Shown here: piece after piece, positions 23,519 through 32,949 of the stretch
Layout of the letters: every line of letters begins with the position of its first letter
Position numbering within the stretch: the first letter of the stretch is position 1
Assembly (NCBI RefSeq): GCF_014199205.1
Contig: NZ_JACIJD010000025.1
Coordinates: 1-48,980 of the forward strand
Direction: 5' to 3'
DNA from: Muricoccus pecuniae
GTDB taxonomy: Bacteria > Pseudomonadota > Alphaproteobacteria > Acetobacterales > Acetobacteraceae
Length of the DNA stretch: 48,980 bases
Notes under the pieces: generated by a model
Databases searched by the model: none
Told to the model about the DNA's origin: nothing
The model's input: only the letters and a program-made list of their open reading frames with translations
Made by a program: the position numbers and the translations under genes

Positions 23519-25731
23519 CTGGCAAGGACTGGGTGGCGGCGATGGCTGACGGCGGAACGGCTCAACTGGCCCCTGGGTCCAGGTCGGCCCTGCGATACCA
23601 CGTGGAGGGCATGGACTGCCCGTCCTGCGCCTCGAAAATCGAAACGGCGGTTGGCCGCTTCGGCGGGGCCGAAGACATCCGGGTCAACTACCACAGCCAG
23701 GTTCTGGCCTTCCGGCTGGACGAGGCGGCCACGCCGCGCTCGGCCGTCGAGGAGCAGATCCGCAAGCTTGGCTACGGCGTCGCCCCCGTCGAGGCGCCGC
23801 GGGTGGTCGCGGGCGAGCCTGGCGCCGCCGCCGACCTGGCGCTCGTTCGCCCACGCCAGCCATGGTGGAAGGGGAAAAAGGCGCGGCTCGCCGCGGCAAT
23901 CGGCGCCCTTATGGTGGCCGGGTTTGCCGTCTCGCTCGCTGTCCCGGCCCTGGACCACTGGGTCTACCTGCCCGCCGCCCTGCTCGGCCTTGTCTACTTC
24001 GGCCGCAAGGCAATCGCCGCGGCACGCGCCGGGTCGCCCTTCAGCATCGAGATGCTGATGTCGATCGCGACCGTCGGCGCCATCGCCATCGGCGCGACCT
24101 CTGAGGCGGCCGTGGTGGTGTTCCTTTTCACCATTGGCGAGCTGCTCGAGAACGTCGCGGCCGGGCGTGCTCGCGCGGGCATCGAGGCGCTCGGCGCCCT
24201 GGTGCCGAGGACCGCGCTGCGCATCGAGGATGGCACGGCACGGGAGGTGCCCGCCGCCAGCCTCAAGGTCGGTGACCTCGTCCTGATCCGCCCGGGAGAC
24301 CGCGTCTCGGCCGACGGCGAGGTAGCCGAGGGTGAGTCCGAGGTGGACGAGAGCCCGGTGACCGGCGAGTCCGTCCCTGTCCCTAAGGCCGAGGGCGCCT
24401 CCGTCTTCGCGGGCAGCATTAACGCCTCCAGCGCGCTGCAGGTCCGCGTGACCCGGCCTGCCTCGGACAACACCATCGCCCGCATCATCCGCTTGGTGGA
24501 GGAGGCGCAGGACGCCAAGGCGCCCACCGCCCGCTTCATCGAGCGGTTCTCGGCTGTCTACACGCCGATCGCGGTTGCCGTAGCGGCCTTGGTCGCCGTC
24601 GCGCCGCCGCTTGTCGTCGGCGCAGACTGGGACACCTGGATTTACCGGGGCCTGGCACTGCTGCTGGTCGCCTGCCCCTGCGCCCTCGTCCTCTCGACGC
24701 CCGCGGCCATCGCCTCCGGCCTCGCCGTCGGCACCCGGCGGGGTCTGCTGGTGAAGGGCGGCGGCGCCCTGGAGACCATCGGCCGGATCCGCGCCGTCGC
24801 CTTCGACAAGACCGGCACCCTGACCGAAGGGCGCCCGCGCGTGACCGACCTCCTCGCCCTCTCCGGCCCGGAGCGTACCATGCTCGGCCTCGCCGCCGCG
24901 GTGGAGAACGGCTCCAGCCACCCGCTCGGCCGCGCCATCCTGGAGCGGGCGGACGCCGATGGCATCCCACTGCGCCCCGCCAAGGATTCGCGGGCCATCC
25001 CGGGCAAGGCCGTTGAGGCGGTCGTGACCGGCAAGCGCGTGGCCGTCGGCTCGCCCTCTCATGCCGCCGGGCAGGCGCCGCTCCCGGCCGACGCGGCGCG
25101 GACGGTCGCCGAGTGGGAGAACCAAGGAAAGACGGTAGTCGTCGTCTCCGTGGACGGCACCCATACCGGCCTGATCGCGGTGCGCGACGAGCCCCGGCCG
25201 GACGCGGCCGCAGGCATCCGGGCGCTCGGCGCCCTCGGCGTCGAGGCCGTCATGCTGACCGGCGACAACATCCGCACGGGTCAGGCCATCGCCGGGGCGC
25301 TCGGCCTCAAGGTGAAAGCGGGGCTGCTGCCGGAGGACAAGCTGCGGGAGATCGGCGCCCTCAAGGAAAAGGCGCCCGTGGCCATGGTCGGTGACGGCAT
25401 CAACGACGCACCCGCGCTCGCAGCCGCCTCAGTCGGCATTGCCATGGGCGGCGGGACCGACGTGGCCCTGGAGACGGCCGACGCGGCGCTGCTGAACAGC
25501 CGCGTCGTGGATGTGGCCGCCCTGGTCGGGCTGTCGCGCGCGACGCTCTCCAATATCCACCAGAACGTGGCCATCGCCCTCGGCCTGAAGGCGGTCTTCC
25601 TGGTGACGACGGTGGTCGGCATCACCGGCCTCTGGCCCGCCGTGCTGGCCGACACCGGCGCGACGGTGCTGGTAACCCTCAACGCCCTGCGCCTGCTCGG
25701 ATACCGCTTCAAGAGCGTGGCGCATGGCTGA
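23515..25731 (+). CDS. Zn/Cd/Pb-exporting P-type ATPase, PbrA-like
   Basis: The 738-residue P1B-2 ATPase starts at the GTG that overlaps the HMA gene (an ATG at 23542 is an alternative). Features: HMA domain with Cys35 and Cys38 in GMDCPSC, TGES near 285, CPC (387-389), DKTGTLTEG (Asp431), SSHPLGRA and GDGINDAPAL. No His-rich linker, unlike the ATPase at 20376. The following lspA gene overlaps by 8 bases, as in pbr clusters, so lead export is likely among its roles. Confidence 0.9.
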   Translation: MTGKDWVAAMADGGTAQLAPGSRSALRYHVEGMDCPSCASKIETAVGRFGGAEDIRVNYHSQVLAFRLDEAATPRSAVEEQIRKLGYGVAPVEAPRVVAGEPGAAADLALVRPRQPWWKGKKARLAAAIGALMVAGFAVSLAVPALDHWVYLPAALLGLVYFGRKAIAAARAGSPFSIEMLMSIATVGAIAIGATSEAAVVVFLFTIGELLENVAAGRARAGIEALGALVPRTALRIEDGTAREVPAASLKVGDLVLIRPGDRVSADGEVAEGESEVDESPVTGESVPVPKAEGASVFAGSINASSALQVRVTRPASDNTIARIIRLVEEAQDAKAPTARFIERFSAVYTPIAVAVAALVAVAPPLVVGADWDTWIYRGLALLLVACPCALVLSTPAAIASGLAVGTRRGLLVKGGGALETIGRIRAVAFDKTGTLTEGRPRVTDLLALSGPERTMLGLAAAVENGSSHPLGRAILERADADGIPLRPAKDSRAIPGKAVEAVVTGKRVAVGSPSHAAGQAPLPADAARTVAEWENQGKTVVVVSVDGTHTGLIAVRDEPRPDAAAGIRALGALGVEAVMLTGDNIRTGQAIAGALGLKVKAGLLPEDKLREIGALKEKAPVAMVGDGINDAPALAAASVGIAMGGGTDVALETADAALLNSRVVDVAALVGLSRATLSNIHQNVAIALGLKAVFLVTTVVGITGLWPAVLADTGATVLVTLNALRLLGYRFKSVAHG

Positions 25732-26242
25732 GGTCCTGCCTAGCGCGCGCCTCGCCTGGACCTGGGGCGCGGCGGCGGCCGCGCTGGCCTTCGCGCTGGA
25801 CCAAGCGACGAAGTGGTGGGTGCTGGCCCATCTCATGGATCCGCCCCGCGTCATCCCCATCACCCCGTTCTTCAACCTGGTGCTGGGATGGAACCGGGGC
25901 GTCAGCTTCGGTCTGCTGTCGGCGGACCACCCCGCGACGCCCTGGCTCCTGTCCTCCCTCGCGCTCGCCGTCGTCGTGGGCCTCGTCGTCTGGACGACGC
26001 GCGACCGGCGGCCGGGGATGGCGGCCTCGGTCGGGTTCATCGTCGGAGGCGCCCTGGGCAACGTCGTCGACCGGCTGCGGCACGGTGCCGTGACGGACTT
26101 CCTGGACTTCCACGTGGCTGGCTACCACTGGCCCGCCTTCAACCTCGCCGACACCGCGATCTTCGTCGGCGTCGCGCTCCTGCTCCTCGTCGGCGGGAGG
26201 CGCGACCCGGCGGGCGCGCCGACCTCCGCGGCGCGACCCTGA
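25724..26242 (+). CDS. lspA: Signal peptidase II-like protein (PbrC type)
   Basis: The 172-residue membrane protein has four hydrophobic segments and the catalytic pair of signal peptidase II: Asp in GNVVDRLRHGAVTDF (near 114) and Asp in FNLADTAIFVG (near 141), plus the WNRGVSFG motif. It removes lipoprotein signal peptides. Copies fused or linked to lead ATPase genes are known as pbrC. It overlaps the ATPase gene and may be an accessory copy next to the chromosomal one. Confidence 0.85.
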   Translation: MAEVLPSARLAWTWGAAAAALAFALDQATKWWVLAHLMDPPRVIPITPFFNLVLGWNRGVSFGLLSADHPATPWLLSSLALAVVVGLVVWTTRDRRPGMAASVGFIVGGALGNVVDRLRHGAVTDFLDFHVAGYHWPAFNLADTAIFVGVALLLLVGGRRDPAGAPTSAARP

Positions 26243-26255
26243 GGGCGGGACCGCC

Positions 26256-26993
26256 GTGAACCCGCTCCTCCAGATGTCCGGCCTCCTGACAGCCTTCCTG
26301 GCCGGGATGGTCTCGTTCCTCTCGCCCTGCGTGCTGCCGCTGGTGCCCGGCTACGTCTCCTACGTCGCCGGTCGCTCGGTCGCCGCCGAACGCGCGGCGC
26401 CCGGTCGCCTCGCCACGGTCGGCCTCGGCCTCTGCTTCGTTCTGGGCTTCGCGACCGTCTTCGTGGCGATGGGCGCGGGCGCCTCGGCGCTGAGCCAAGC
26501 CCTGCTGCGCTACCGCTACGAGGCCGGGATCGTGGGCGGCGTGGTGGTCATCCTGTTCGGCCTCATGACCGCGGGCGTCCTGCGGCTGATGCCGCTGCAA
26601 CGCGACCTCCGCTTCATGCCGACCCTCAGCGGCGGCACGCCGCTCTCCGCCTATGTGCTCGGGCTGGCTTTCGCCTTTGGCTGGACGCCCTGCATCGGGC
26701 CGGTGCTCGGCGCCATCCTGGCGCTGACCGCCACCAGCGAGATCAGCCACCTCGGCATCGTGCTCCTGGCCACCTACGCGGCCGGGCTGGGCGTGCCTTT
26801 CCTGCTGGTGGCCGCCTTCGCCGACGCCTTCCTGCGCGGCCCGTTCCGCAGCCTACGGCGCCTCGGCCGTGTTCTTCAGATCGTGGCGGGTGGCGTCATG
26901 GTGGTGATGGGGGCGGCCATGATCACGGGCCACCTGACCGACTTCGCCATCCTGATGCTCGAGCTCTTCCCGGGGCTCGGACGCATAGGATGA
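26256..26993 (+). CDS. ccdA: CcdA-family thiol/electron transporter
   Basis: GTG start, 245 residues, six transmembrane helices. The two Cys of the family are seen in FLSPCVLPLVPGY (near residue 25) and GWTPCIGPVLG (near 148). CcdA/DsbD-like proteins carry reducing power across the inner membrane to periplasmic thioredoxin-like partners and cytochrome c assembly. No partner thioredoxin is in the operon. A second C-terminal remnant of such a gene lies at 28736. Its link with lead resistance is inferred from position. Confidence 0.85.
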   Translation: MNPLLQMSGLLTAFLAGMVSFLSPCVLPLVPGYVSYVAGRSVAAERAAPGRLATVGLGLCFVLGFATVFVAMGAGASALSQALLRYRYEAGIVGGVVVILFGLMTAGVLRLMPLQRDLRFMPTLSGGTPLSAYVLGLAFAFGWTPCIGPVLGAILALTATSEISHLGIVLLATYAAGLGVPFLLVAAFADAFLRGPFRSLRRLGRVLQIVAGGVMVVMGAAMITGHLTDFAILMLELFPGLGRIG

Positions 26994-27610
26994 GCGACGA
27001 CGACGATCTGCCCCGGGACCTTGGCCACATCACGCCCGCCTACCGCCGGGCGCTCTGGATCGTCGTGGGACTCAACGTCGGCTACGGCCTCGTGGAGATG
27101 GTCGGCGGCTTCGTCTCCGGCAGCCAGGCGTTGAAGGCGGACGCTCTCGACTTCCTTGGCGACGGCCTGATCAGCTTCCTCGGCCTGCTGGCCATCGGCT
27201 GGAGCCTCGCTTGGCGCGCCCGGTCCGCCCTCATCCAGGGACTGTTCCTCGCAGCGCTCGGCTTGGGCGTGCTCGCCACCACTGGCTACCGGGTGCTGGT
27301 GCTGAACCAGCCCGAGGCCGAACTGATGGGCCTCTTCGGCGCCGTCGCACTGGTGGTCAACGTCGCCTCCGCGGCGGTGCTCATCCCGCACCGGGAGGGT
27401 GACGCCAATGTCCGGGCTGTCTGGCTATTCAGCCGCAATGACGCCATCGGCAACCTCGCCGTGGTGGTCGCGGCGGGTCTCGTCTGGTGGACCGGAACTG
27501 CATGGCCGGATCTCGCCGTGGCCGTCGTCATCGCCGGGCTTTTCCTGCAATCGGCATGGTCGATCGTCCGCGATGCCAGGACGGATCTGCGTGAGGCAAC
27601 CAATGACTGA
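26990..27610 (+). CDS. Short CDF-like cation transporter
   Basis: A 206-residue protein overlapping ccdA by 4 bases. It has six transmembrane helices but lacks the cytoplasmic CDF domain. Metal site positions read ADALDFLGD in TM2 (Asp-Asp, no His) and SRNDAIGNLAV in TM5, so the site differs from that of czcD at 19344. Such short members are called CDF-like cation transporters; substrate not defined. The next gene overlaps by 8 bases. Confidence 0.75.
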   Translation: MSDDDDLPRDLGHITPAYRRALWIVVGLNVGYGLVEMVGGFVSGSQALKADALDFLGDGLISFLGLLAIGWSLAWRARSALIQGLFLAALGLGVLATTGYRVLVLNQPEAELMGLFGAVALVVNVASAAVLIPHREGDANVRAVWLFSRNDAIGNLAVVVAAGLVWWTGTAWPDLAVAVVIAGLFLQSAWSIVRDARTDLREATND

Positions 27611-28598
27611 GAACGTTCAGCCAGAGCTGCCTCCGGGGCAGAGCACCGGGCCATCCGGACCGGACGCCCAGGTAAGGGTCGCCGCCTGCACGACTCCTGT
27701 TCGCATTGCCGACCCGGAGGTGAATGCGGACACCCTGCTGACGACCGCGCGTGCCTGCGACGCACGATTGGTGTCCCTGGTCGCCTTCCCGGAGCTGGCG
27801 TTGACCGGTTACTCCATTGACGACCTCTTCCTTCAGGACGTTGTGCTGGACGCTGCGGAGGCCGCCCTGAGGCGTATTGTGGAGGCTTCCGTCCATATCC
27901 AGCCCGTCATGGTGGTGGGAGCACCACTGCGCCACGCGGGGCGCGTCTACAACACAGCAGTGGTGGTCCATGGCGGGCGGGTGGCCGGGGTGGTCCCGAA
28001 GGTTCACCTGCCAAACTACCGCGAGTTCTACGAGCGCCGTTACTTCGCGTCCGGGCAAGGGACGGAAGGCAGCATGATCCGCCTGGGTGAGCAGCACGTG
28101 CCATTCGGCCCCGACCTCATCTTCGTGGCCGAGGACCGCCCAGGGCTCGTGTTCCACGCTGAGATTTGCGAGGATATGTGGGTGCCGATACAGCCGAGCG
28201 CCATCGCGGCGCTGGCTGGTGCGACTGTTCTGGTGAACCTGTCGGCCAGCAACATCACAGTCGGGAAAGCCGACACCCGGCGAATGCTGTGCCAAGCTCA
28301 GTCGGCGCGATGCACGGCGGCCTATCTGTACACGGCGTCTGGCGAGGGTGAATCGACGACCGACCTCGCGTGGGATGGTCAGACCTCGATCTATGAGAAC
28401 GGGGTCCTTCTCGCAGAGACCTCCCGGTTCAAGCCCGGAGCCCGGATAGCTGTCGCGGATATCAACGTCAGCCTCTTGGCCCGTGCCCGCGGCTGTTCAG
28501 GCATCTTCGCGCAGTGTCGGGCGAACCACGAAGCCCAGGTGGTCCGCTTCCGCCATGTTCCACTGCACTCCGGGGCCGACACAGGTTTCAACTGGTAG
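27603..28598 (+). pseudogene. nadE: NAD synthetase, glutaminase-domain fragment
   Basis: The 331-residue frame matches the N-terminal nitrilase/glutaminase domain of glutamine-dependent NAD+ synthetase: catalytic Glu in FPELALTGYS, Lys in VPKVHLPNYREFYE and Cys in HAEICEDMWVP are all present. The ATP-dependent synthetase domain (another 300 or more residues) is missing; the frame ends in an unrelated junction (TGFNW, stop). The product cannot make NAD but could still be a glutaminase. It overlaps the CDF-like gene, so it was once read in the same operon. Confidence 0.8.
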
Positions 28599-28613
28599 CC
28601 AACGGCCGCGTGC

Positions 28614-28739
28614 CCCCCCGAAGCCGAGGTCGTCTCCGGCCGCAAGCGAAAGGTCTACACCCTGACGGACAAGGGCCGGGACGCTTTCAAGGTCGGCCTG
28701 AAAGCCTGGATGGACGCCACAGCAACCTTGACCAGATGA
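28614..28739 (+). pseudogene. PadR-family regulator, C-terminal remnant
   Basis: In the frame of nadE after its stop, the sequence reads PPEAEVVSGRKRKVYTLTDKG followed by a helix to a TGA at 28739. This matches the end of the PadR winged helix (GRKRKVYTLTDKG) and the start of the dimer helix. The N-terminal half is missing, replaced by the nadE fragment. Confidence 0.65.
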
Positions 28740-28873
28740 GCTCCTGCGGCACCGTCAGGGTCGCGCAGTTCGCCTCCGGCCTGCTGATGTGGGTGCTCAT
28801 CGCCACCGGCGAGATCACCGCGCTCGTGGACTGGATGCTAGTGGCCTTCCCATGGCTCGCGAGGATCGGATGA
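28736..28873 (+). pseudogene. CcdA-like C-terminal remnant
   Basis: A 45-residue frame overlapping the PadR remnant (ATGA) ends VAFPWLARIG and aligns with the last helix of the ccdA product at 26256, which ends LELFPGLGRIG. It is the tail of a second, diverged ccdA copy and overlaps the lnt start (ATGA), so the old order was ccdA-lnt. Confidence 0.55.
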
Positions 28874-29532
28874 GCGGCGGCGCCCTCCGGACGCGCGCGG
28901 GCCGCCCGATCCCGAGCGCCGTCGCCTCCACCTCGCCGTCCCGAGGCGGCACGGGCGACGAGCCCGAGGCCGCGGGGGGGCGGAGAGGGACCGCGCCGGG
29001 CCGAGGGGAAGGGTTCGCGCCACCGGACGCGGTCGCCCGCCTCTTCACCTGGCTTGCCGGACTGCCGCCGCGTCGGGCTCTCGCCGCGGCGCTCGCCCTC
29101 GGGCTGCTCTCGGCCCTCGCCCTGCCCCCGCTTCATGCGGTGCTGGTGCTGCTGCTCGCCGTACCGGGGCTGCTCGCGCTGCTCGGCGCCGCGACGTCGT
29201 GGCGACGGGCGGGCAGGCTCGGCCTGGCCTGGGGCTTCGGCCACAGCCTCGGGGGCCTGTACTGGGTTACGGAGGCGCTGCTCACAGACCCGGCGCGCTG
29301 GTGGTGGCTCGTGCCGCTCGCCGCGCCGGCGCTCGCCGCCGTGATGGCTCTCTACGCGGTGCCACCCGCGCTCGCCGCATGGTTCCTGCCTCCGGGCTGG
29401 CGCCGCCTGGCGGGCTTCGCCGGGGCCTGGACCTTCGCTGAGATGCTGCGCAGCGTGCTGTTCACCGGCTTCCCGTGGAATCCCCGTACCCATCCGGCGG
29501 GTACCGCCTTCCCTGACCCGCGCGTCCGCTGA
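28870..29532 (+). pseudogene. lnt: Apolipoprotein N-acyltransferase, 5' fragment
   Basis: The frame gives the first 220 residues of Lnt: a disordered N-terminus, a hydrophobic region with LALPPLHAVLVLLLAVPGLL, GFGHSLGGLYWVTEAL (near 120) and AEMLRSVLFTGFPWN (near 198-212). After WN the sequence diverges and stops at 29532, just before IS66 sequence. The gene continues at 33008 after the insertion. Lnt adds the third acyl chain to lipoproteins, which is consistent with lspA nearby. Confidence 0.85.
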
Positions 29533-29546
29533 TCTTACGGGTGTTC

Positions 29547-29852
29547 GTAAGAGTGTCGGTAAGAGTAGGCGGGGAGTGGGATGGAGATCATCAGCGGGGT
29601 GGAGCGGCGCCGACGCTGGCGCATCGAGGACAAGCTCCGGATCCTCGCCGAGATCGACGGGGGCGCCACGCTGACGGATGTCGCGCGGCGGTACGACGTC
29701 AGCCGGGGCCTGCTCTGGCAGTGGCGGGACGCCCAGCGGCGGGGGCGGCTCACGGCGGAGAGGACAACCTTCGTCCCGGTTCGCCTGGTTCCCGAGCTTG
29801 CGGCGCCCGAGCCTGTGGAGGGCGTTGCAGATCTGCCCGCCGTGCCCTGTCC
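29547..29852 (+). mobile_element. Left fragment of an IS66-family element
   Basis: GTAAGAG repeats at 29547 and 29559 look like a diverged IS66 end, followed by a tnpA reading frame. The sequence stops where the second IS66 begins at 29853, so tnpB, tnpC and the right end are gone. Confidence 0.65.
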
Positions 29853-29856
29853 GTAA
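29581..29856 (+). CDS. IS66 TnpA-like protein, truncated
   Basis: The 91-residue product begins MEIISGVERRRRW with GGGGAG upstream and has the HTH of IS66 OrfA (LTDVARRYDVSRGLLWQWR, residues 35-53). The last codons and the stop (TAA inside GTAAGC) come from the neighbouring element. The normal C-terminal part is missing. Confidence 0.75.
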   Translation: MEIISGVERRRRWRIEDKLRILAEIDGGATLTDVARRYDVSRGLLWQWRDAQRRGRLTAERTTFVPVRLVPELAAPEPVEGVADLPAVPCP

Positions 29857-29963
29857 GCGTCTTTCCTCGACTGCCTTGTGACGCTTGACGGGGGTGGGCT
29901 GACCTACGCGCCTGAGGGCGGGCCATCTGTCGGTAACCGCCCTTACGCGTAGGGGTAAGGACA

Positions 29964-30383
29964 TTGTCGGACGGATCGCGTGGCGAGGTGATCAGCGTGG
30001 TGCAGCGGCGTCGTCGCTGGACGACGGAGCAGAAGCTGGCGCTGATCGAGGAGACGATGTGTCCCGGCACGTCGCTGGCTGGGGTGGCCGACCGGCACGG
30101 GGTGAGCCGAAGCCTCTTGTTTGAGTGGCGGCGGCAGGCGCGCGAGGGCACGATGCCGGGGCTGGTCCCGCCGGAGGCGGAGAGATCTCCTTCACTGGTG
30201 CCAGTGCACTTGGTGGACGGGTCACCGCCTGAGGCGACATCTCCGGCATTCACCCATCCCGAGCAGCCTGTCCGCGACACCGCCGGGGTGGAGGTGGTTC
30301 TGCGGAACAGCCGGATATTGCGGGTTTCAGAGGCGATCCGGCCGGAGGTGCTGAGGCGGCTCGCCGCGGCGTTGGAGGCCTGA
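29964..30383 (+). CDS. tnpA: IS66-family TnpA
   Basis: TTG start with TAAGG before it, 139 residues. HTH ([21 protein letters not shown]) near residues 33-55, then a linker and a beta-rich C-terminus. Its stop overlaps the ATG of tnpB. TnpA is an accessory protein needed for IS66 transposition. Confidence 0.85.
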   Translation: MSDGSRGEVISVVQRRRRWTTEQKLALIEETMCPGTSLAGVADRHGVSRSLLFEWRRQAREGTMPGLVPPEAERSPSLVPVHLVDGSPPEATSPAFTHPEQPVRDTAGVEVVLRNSRILRVSEAIRPEVLRRLAAALEA

Positions 30384-30733
30384 TGCTCGCACTGCCCGCG
30401 GGAGCGCGCGTCCACCTGGCGCTCGGCACGACGGACATGCGCAAGGGCTTCGACGGGCTTGCCGCGCAGGTGCAGACGGTGCTGAAGGAGGACCCGTTCT
30501 CGGGGCACCTGTTCCTGTTTCGGGGGCGCCGGGGTGACATGGTTAAGGCGTTGTGGTGGGACGGTCAGGGATTGGTTCTGCTGTCCAAGAGGCTGGAGAA
30601 GGGCCGGTTCATTTGGCCGACGATCGCGCGTGAAGGCGCTGTGACGCTGACGACGGCACAGCTCGCGATGCTCTTGGAAGGCCTGGACTGGCGCGCGCCG
30701 GTGCGGAGTTGGAGGCCTGAGATCGTGGTCTAG
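30383..30733 (+). CDS. tnpB: IS66-family TnpB
   Basis: A 116-residue protein with the family hallmarks [37 protein letters not shown] and [11 protein letters not shown]. It is complete and coupled to tnpA by one shared base. TnpB is required for transposition; its mechanism is unsettled. Confidence 0.92.
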   Translation: MLALPAGARVHLALGTTDMRKGFDGLAAQVQTVLKEDPFSGHLFLFRGRRGDMVKALWWDGQGLVLLSKRLEKGRFIWPTIAREGAVTLTTAQLAMLLEGLDWRAPVRSWRPEIVV

Positions 30734-30784
30734 AGCGGCGGATTCGGCTTGCTCCGACGCGGCAGTATCGGGGACGATTCGCGT

Positions 30785-32365
30785 GTGCCAAGCCAGATCG
30801 ACAGCACGCTCCCAAAGGACCCGGCCGCCCTGCTGGTCGTGATCGCGGCTCTGCAGGGCGAGCTTGCCGAGGAGCGTGCGGCCCGGCGAGCGGCGGAGCT
30901 GGGCCTACAGGCCAAGGCGATCGAGGCCGAGGGACTGCGGATGCAGATTGCCAGGCTGCGGCATGAGCGGTTCGGGCGCTCCTCGGAGCGCCTGGCAGGC
31001 GAGGTGGAGCAGCTCGAGTTGCGCCTCGACGAGGTGCTGGCGGACATCGCGGCCGCGGATGGCTCGGCGGCTGATGGCACAGATTCCGGGACGGCACCGG
31101 TGGGGGACAAAGCCCCGCGCCGCGGCCGCCGTCCATTGCCCGAGGATCTGCCGCGGCGGGATGTCGAGCACCTACCTGTCCATGGCTGCGCCTGCCGGGC
31201 CTGTGGTGGCGCGCTGCGCAAGGTGGGGGAGGACGTCACCGAAATCCTGGAGTATCGCCCCGGCCGGTTCGAGGTGGTCCGCCACGTCCGCCCGGCATTC
31301 TCCTGCCGGATCTGCGAGACGATGACGCAGGCCCTCATGCCCTCGCTGCCTATCGAGCGTGGCAGGCCTGGTCCGGGCTTGCTGGCCCATGTGCTGGTCT
31401 CGAAGTACTGCGACCACCTGCCCCTCTACCGGCAGACGGAGATCTACGCCCGGGATGGCCTGGACCTCCCGCGCGGGCTGCTGGCGGGATGGGTCGGCAG
31501 GTCGGCCGAGCTGGCAAGGCCGGTCGCCGAGTTCATCGGCCGCCACGCCTTGGCCGGGGCACGGGTGCACGCCGACGACACGCCGATGCCGATGCTCTCG
31601 CCCGGCAGGGGCAGCACCCAGACGGCCCGGTTCTGGGCCTATCTGCGGGACGACCGGCCATTCGGCGGCCCTGACCCGCCCGCGGTGTTCTACGAGTTCA
31701 CGCCGGACCGGAAGGGTGAACACCCGCAGCGGCGCCTGCGTGACTTCCAAGGCATCTTGCAGGCTGACGCCTATCCCGGGTTCAACAGCCTCTACGAAGG
31801 CGGCCGGGTGCTTGAAGCGGCCTGCTGGACGCATGCGCGACGCAAGTTCCACGACGTGCTGCTGACCACGCAAAGCCCGCTCGCGCGGGAGGCGATCGAG
31901 CGCATGGCCGGGCTGTTCGCGATCGAGGCGGAGATCCTTGGCCAGCCTCCGGACGCGCGCCTTGCGGCCCGGCAGGCCAGATCGGCGCCGCTCATGACTG
32001 ACCTGCGGGCATGGCTGGATGCGACTCTGCGCCGCATCTCCGGCAAGTCGGACCTGGCCAAGGCCATCCGCTACACGCTGACCCAGTGGACGGCCCTCAC
32101 CCTGGTCCTGCGCGACGGCCGTGCCTGTCTCAGCAACAACGCCGCCGAGCGGCGCATGCGCCCGCTGGCCCTCGGACGGAAGAACTACCTGTTCGCCGGT
32201 TCGATGGAGGGCGGTAGGCGCGCTGCCATCATCTACACCCTGGTCGGCACCGCCGAACTGAACGGCTGGGATCCGCAGGCCTACATCCGTACCCTGCTCG
32301 AGCGCCTCGCCGGGCACCCGATCAACCGTCTCGGTGAACTGATGCCATGGCACCTGCGGCCCTGA
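30785..32365 (+). CDS. tnpC: IS66-family transposase TnpC
   Basis: About 526 residues from the GTG at 30785 (the TTG at 30749 adds 12). An N-terminal coiled coil is followed by the Cys-rich HVHxCxxC zinc motif (CACRACGG, and ...SCRICETM) and a DDE domain with Asp in VHADDTPMP, Asp in ILQADAYPGF and the late CLSNNAAERRMRPLALGRKN motif. It looks intact, so the element may be mobile. Confidence 0.92.
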   Translation: MPSQIDSTLPKDPAALLVVIAALQGELAEERAARRAAELGLQAKAIEAEGLRMQIARLRHERFGRSSERLAGEVEQLELRLDEVLADIAAADGSAADGTDSGTAPVGDKAPRRGRRPLPEDLPRRDVEHLPVHGCACRACGGALRKVGEDVTEILEYRPGRFEVVRHVRPAFSCRICETMTQALMPSLPIERGRPGPGLLAHVLVSKYCDHLPLYRQTEIYARDGLDLPRGLLAGWVGRSAELARPVAEFIGRHALAGARVHADDTPMPMLSPGRGSTQTARFWAYLRDDRPFGGPDPPAVFYEFTPDRKGEHPQRRLRDFQGILQADAYPGFNSLYEGGRVLEAACWTHARRKFHDVLLTTQSPLAREAIERMAGLFAIEAEILGQPPDARLAARQARSAPLMTDLRAWLDATLRRISGKSDLAKAIRYTLTQWTALTLVLRDGRACLSNNAAERRMRPLALGRKNYLFAGSMEGGRRAAIIYTLVGTAELNGWDPQAYIRTLLERLAGHPINRLGELMPWHLRP

Positions 32366-32949
32366 CCGCCACAGCCGTCCGGCTGCGCATCACGCTGAAG
32401 GGCTCCAAGCCCGCGATCTGGCGCGAGGTGCTCGTCCCCACCAGCATGACCATGCAGACTCTGCACCAGACGATCCAGGCCGCCATGGGCTGGTGGGACG
32501 CGCACCTGTTCGAGTTCGATGTCGGCGACGAGAGGATCGGCATGCCCGATCCGGACTGGGACGCGGCCGGGGTGACACCTGCCCGAAGGGTCAAGCTCGC
32601 CTCGCTTCTGCGGCGTGGCGTGCACCGGTTTACCTACCTCTACGACTTCGGCGACCACTGGGAGCATCTCATCGAGATCAAGCGCGAGATCCCGCTCCTC
32701 CCCGGTGAGGAGGTCCCGATCCTCCTCGCGGGCGAGCGCCGCTGTCCACCCGAGGACGTCGGCAGCCTGAGCGGGTTCGAGGACTTCCTCGACGCCATGG
32801 CCGACCCAAGCCATCCCGAGCACGAAGCTACCACCACCTGGTACGGCGGCCCGTTCGATCCCACCGATATGGATGAGCCCCGCATCAGCGGGAACCTGGC
32901 CGCAATCGCGCGCCGCCGTCAGCGAGGCAAGCCGACACGACGACTCTGA
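32347..32949 (+). CDS. pRiA4b ORF-3-like protein inside the IS66 element
   Basis: The 200-residue product overlaps tnpC by 19 bases. It belongs to the plasmid pRiA4b ORF-3-like family: RLRITLKGSKPAIWREVLVP at the start, LHQTIQAAMGWWDAHLFEF and FTYLYDFGDHWEHLIE later. Members often travel within IS66-like elements as a fourth gene; their role is not known. Confidence 0.85.
   Translation: MAPAALTATAVRLRITLKGSKPAIWREVLVPTSMTMQTLHQTIQAAMGWWDAHLFEFDVGDERIGMPDPDWDAAGVTPARRVKLASLLRRGVHRFTYLYDFGDHWEHLIEIKREIPLLPGEEVPILLAGERRCPPEDVGSLSGFEDFLDAMADPSHPEHEATTTWYGGPFDPTDMDEPRISGNLAAIARRRQRGKPTRRL

Noticed and set aside
27399-28598. A longer nadE frame starting inside the CDF-like gene
   Set aside because: The first 68 codons overlap the CDF-like gene in another frame and lack a ribosome site; the ATG at 27603 fits the overlap with its stop.
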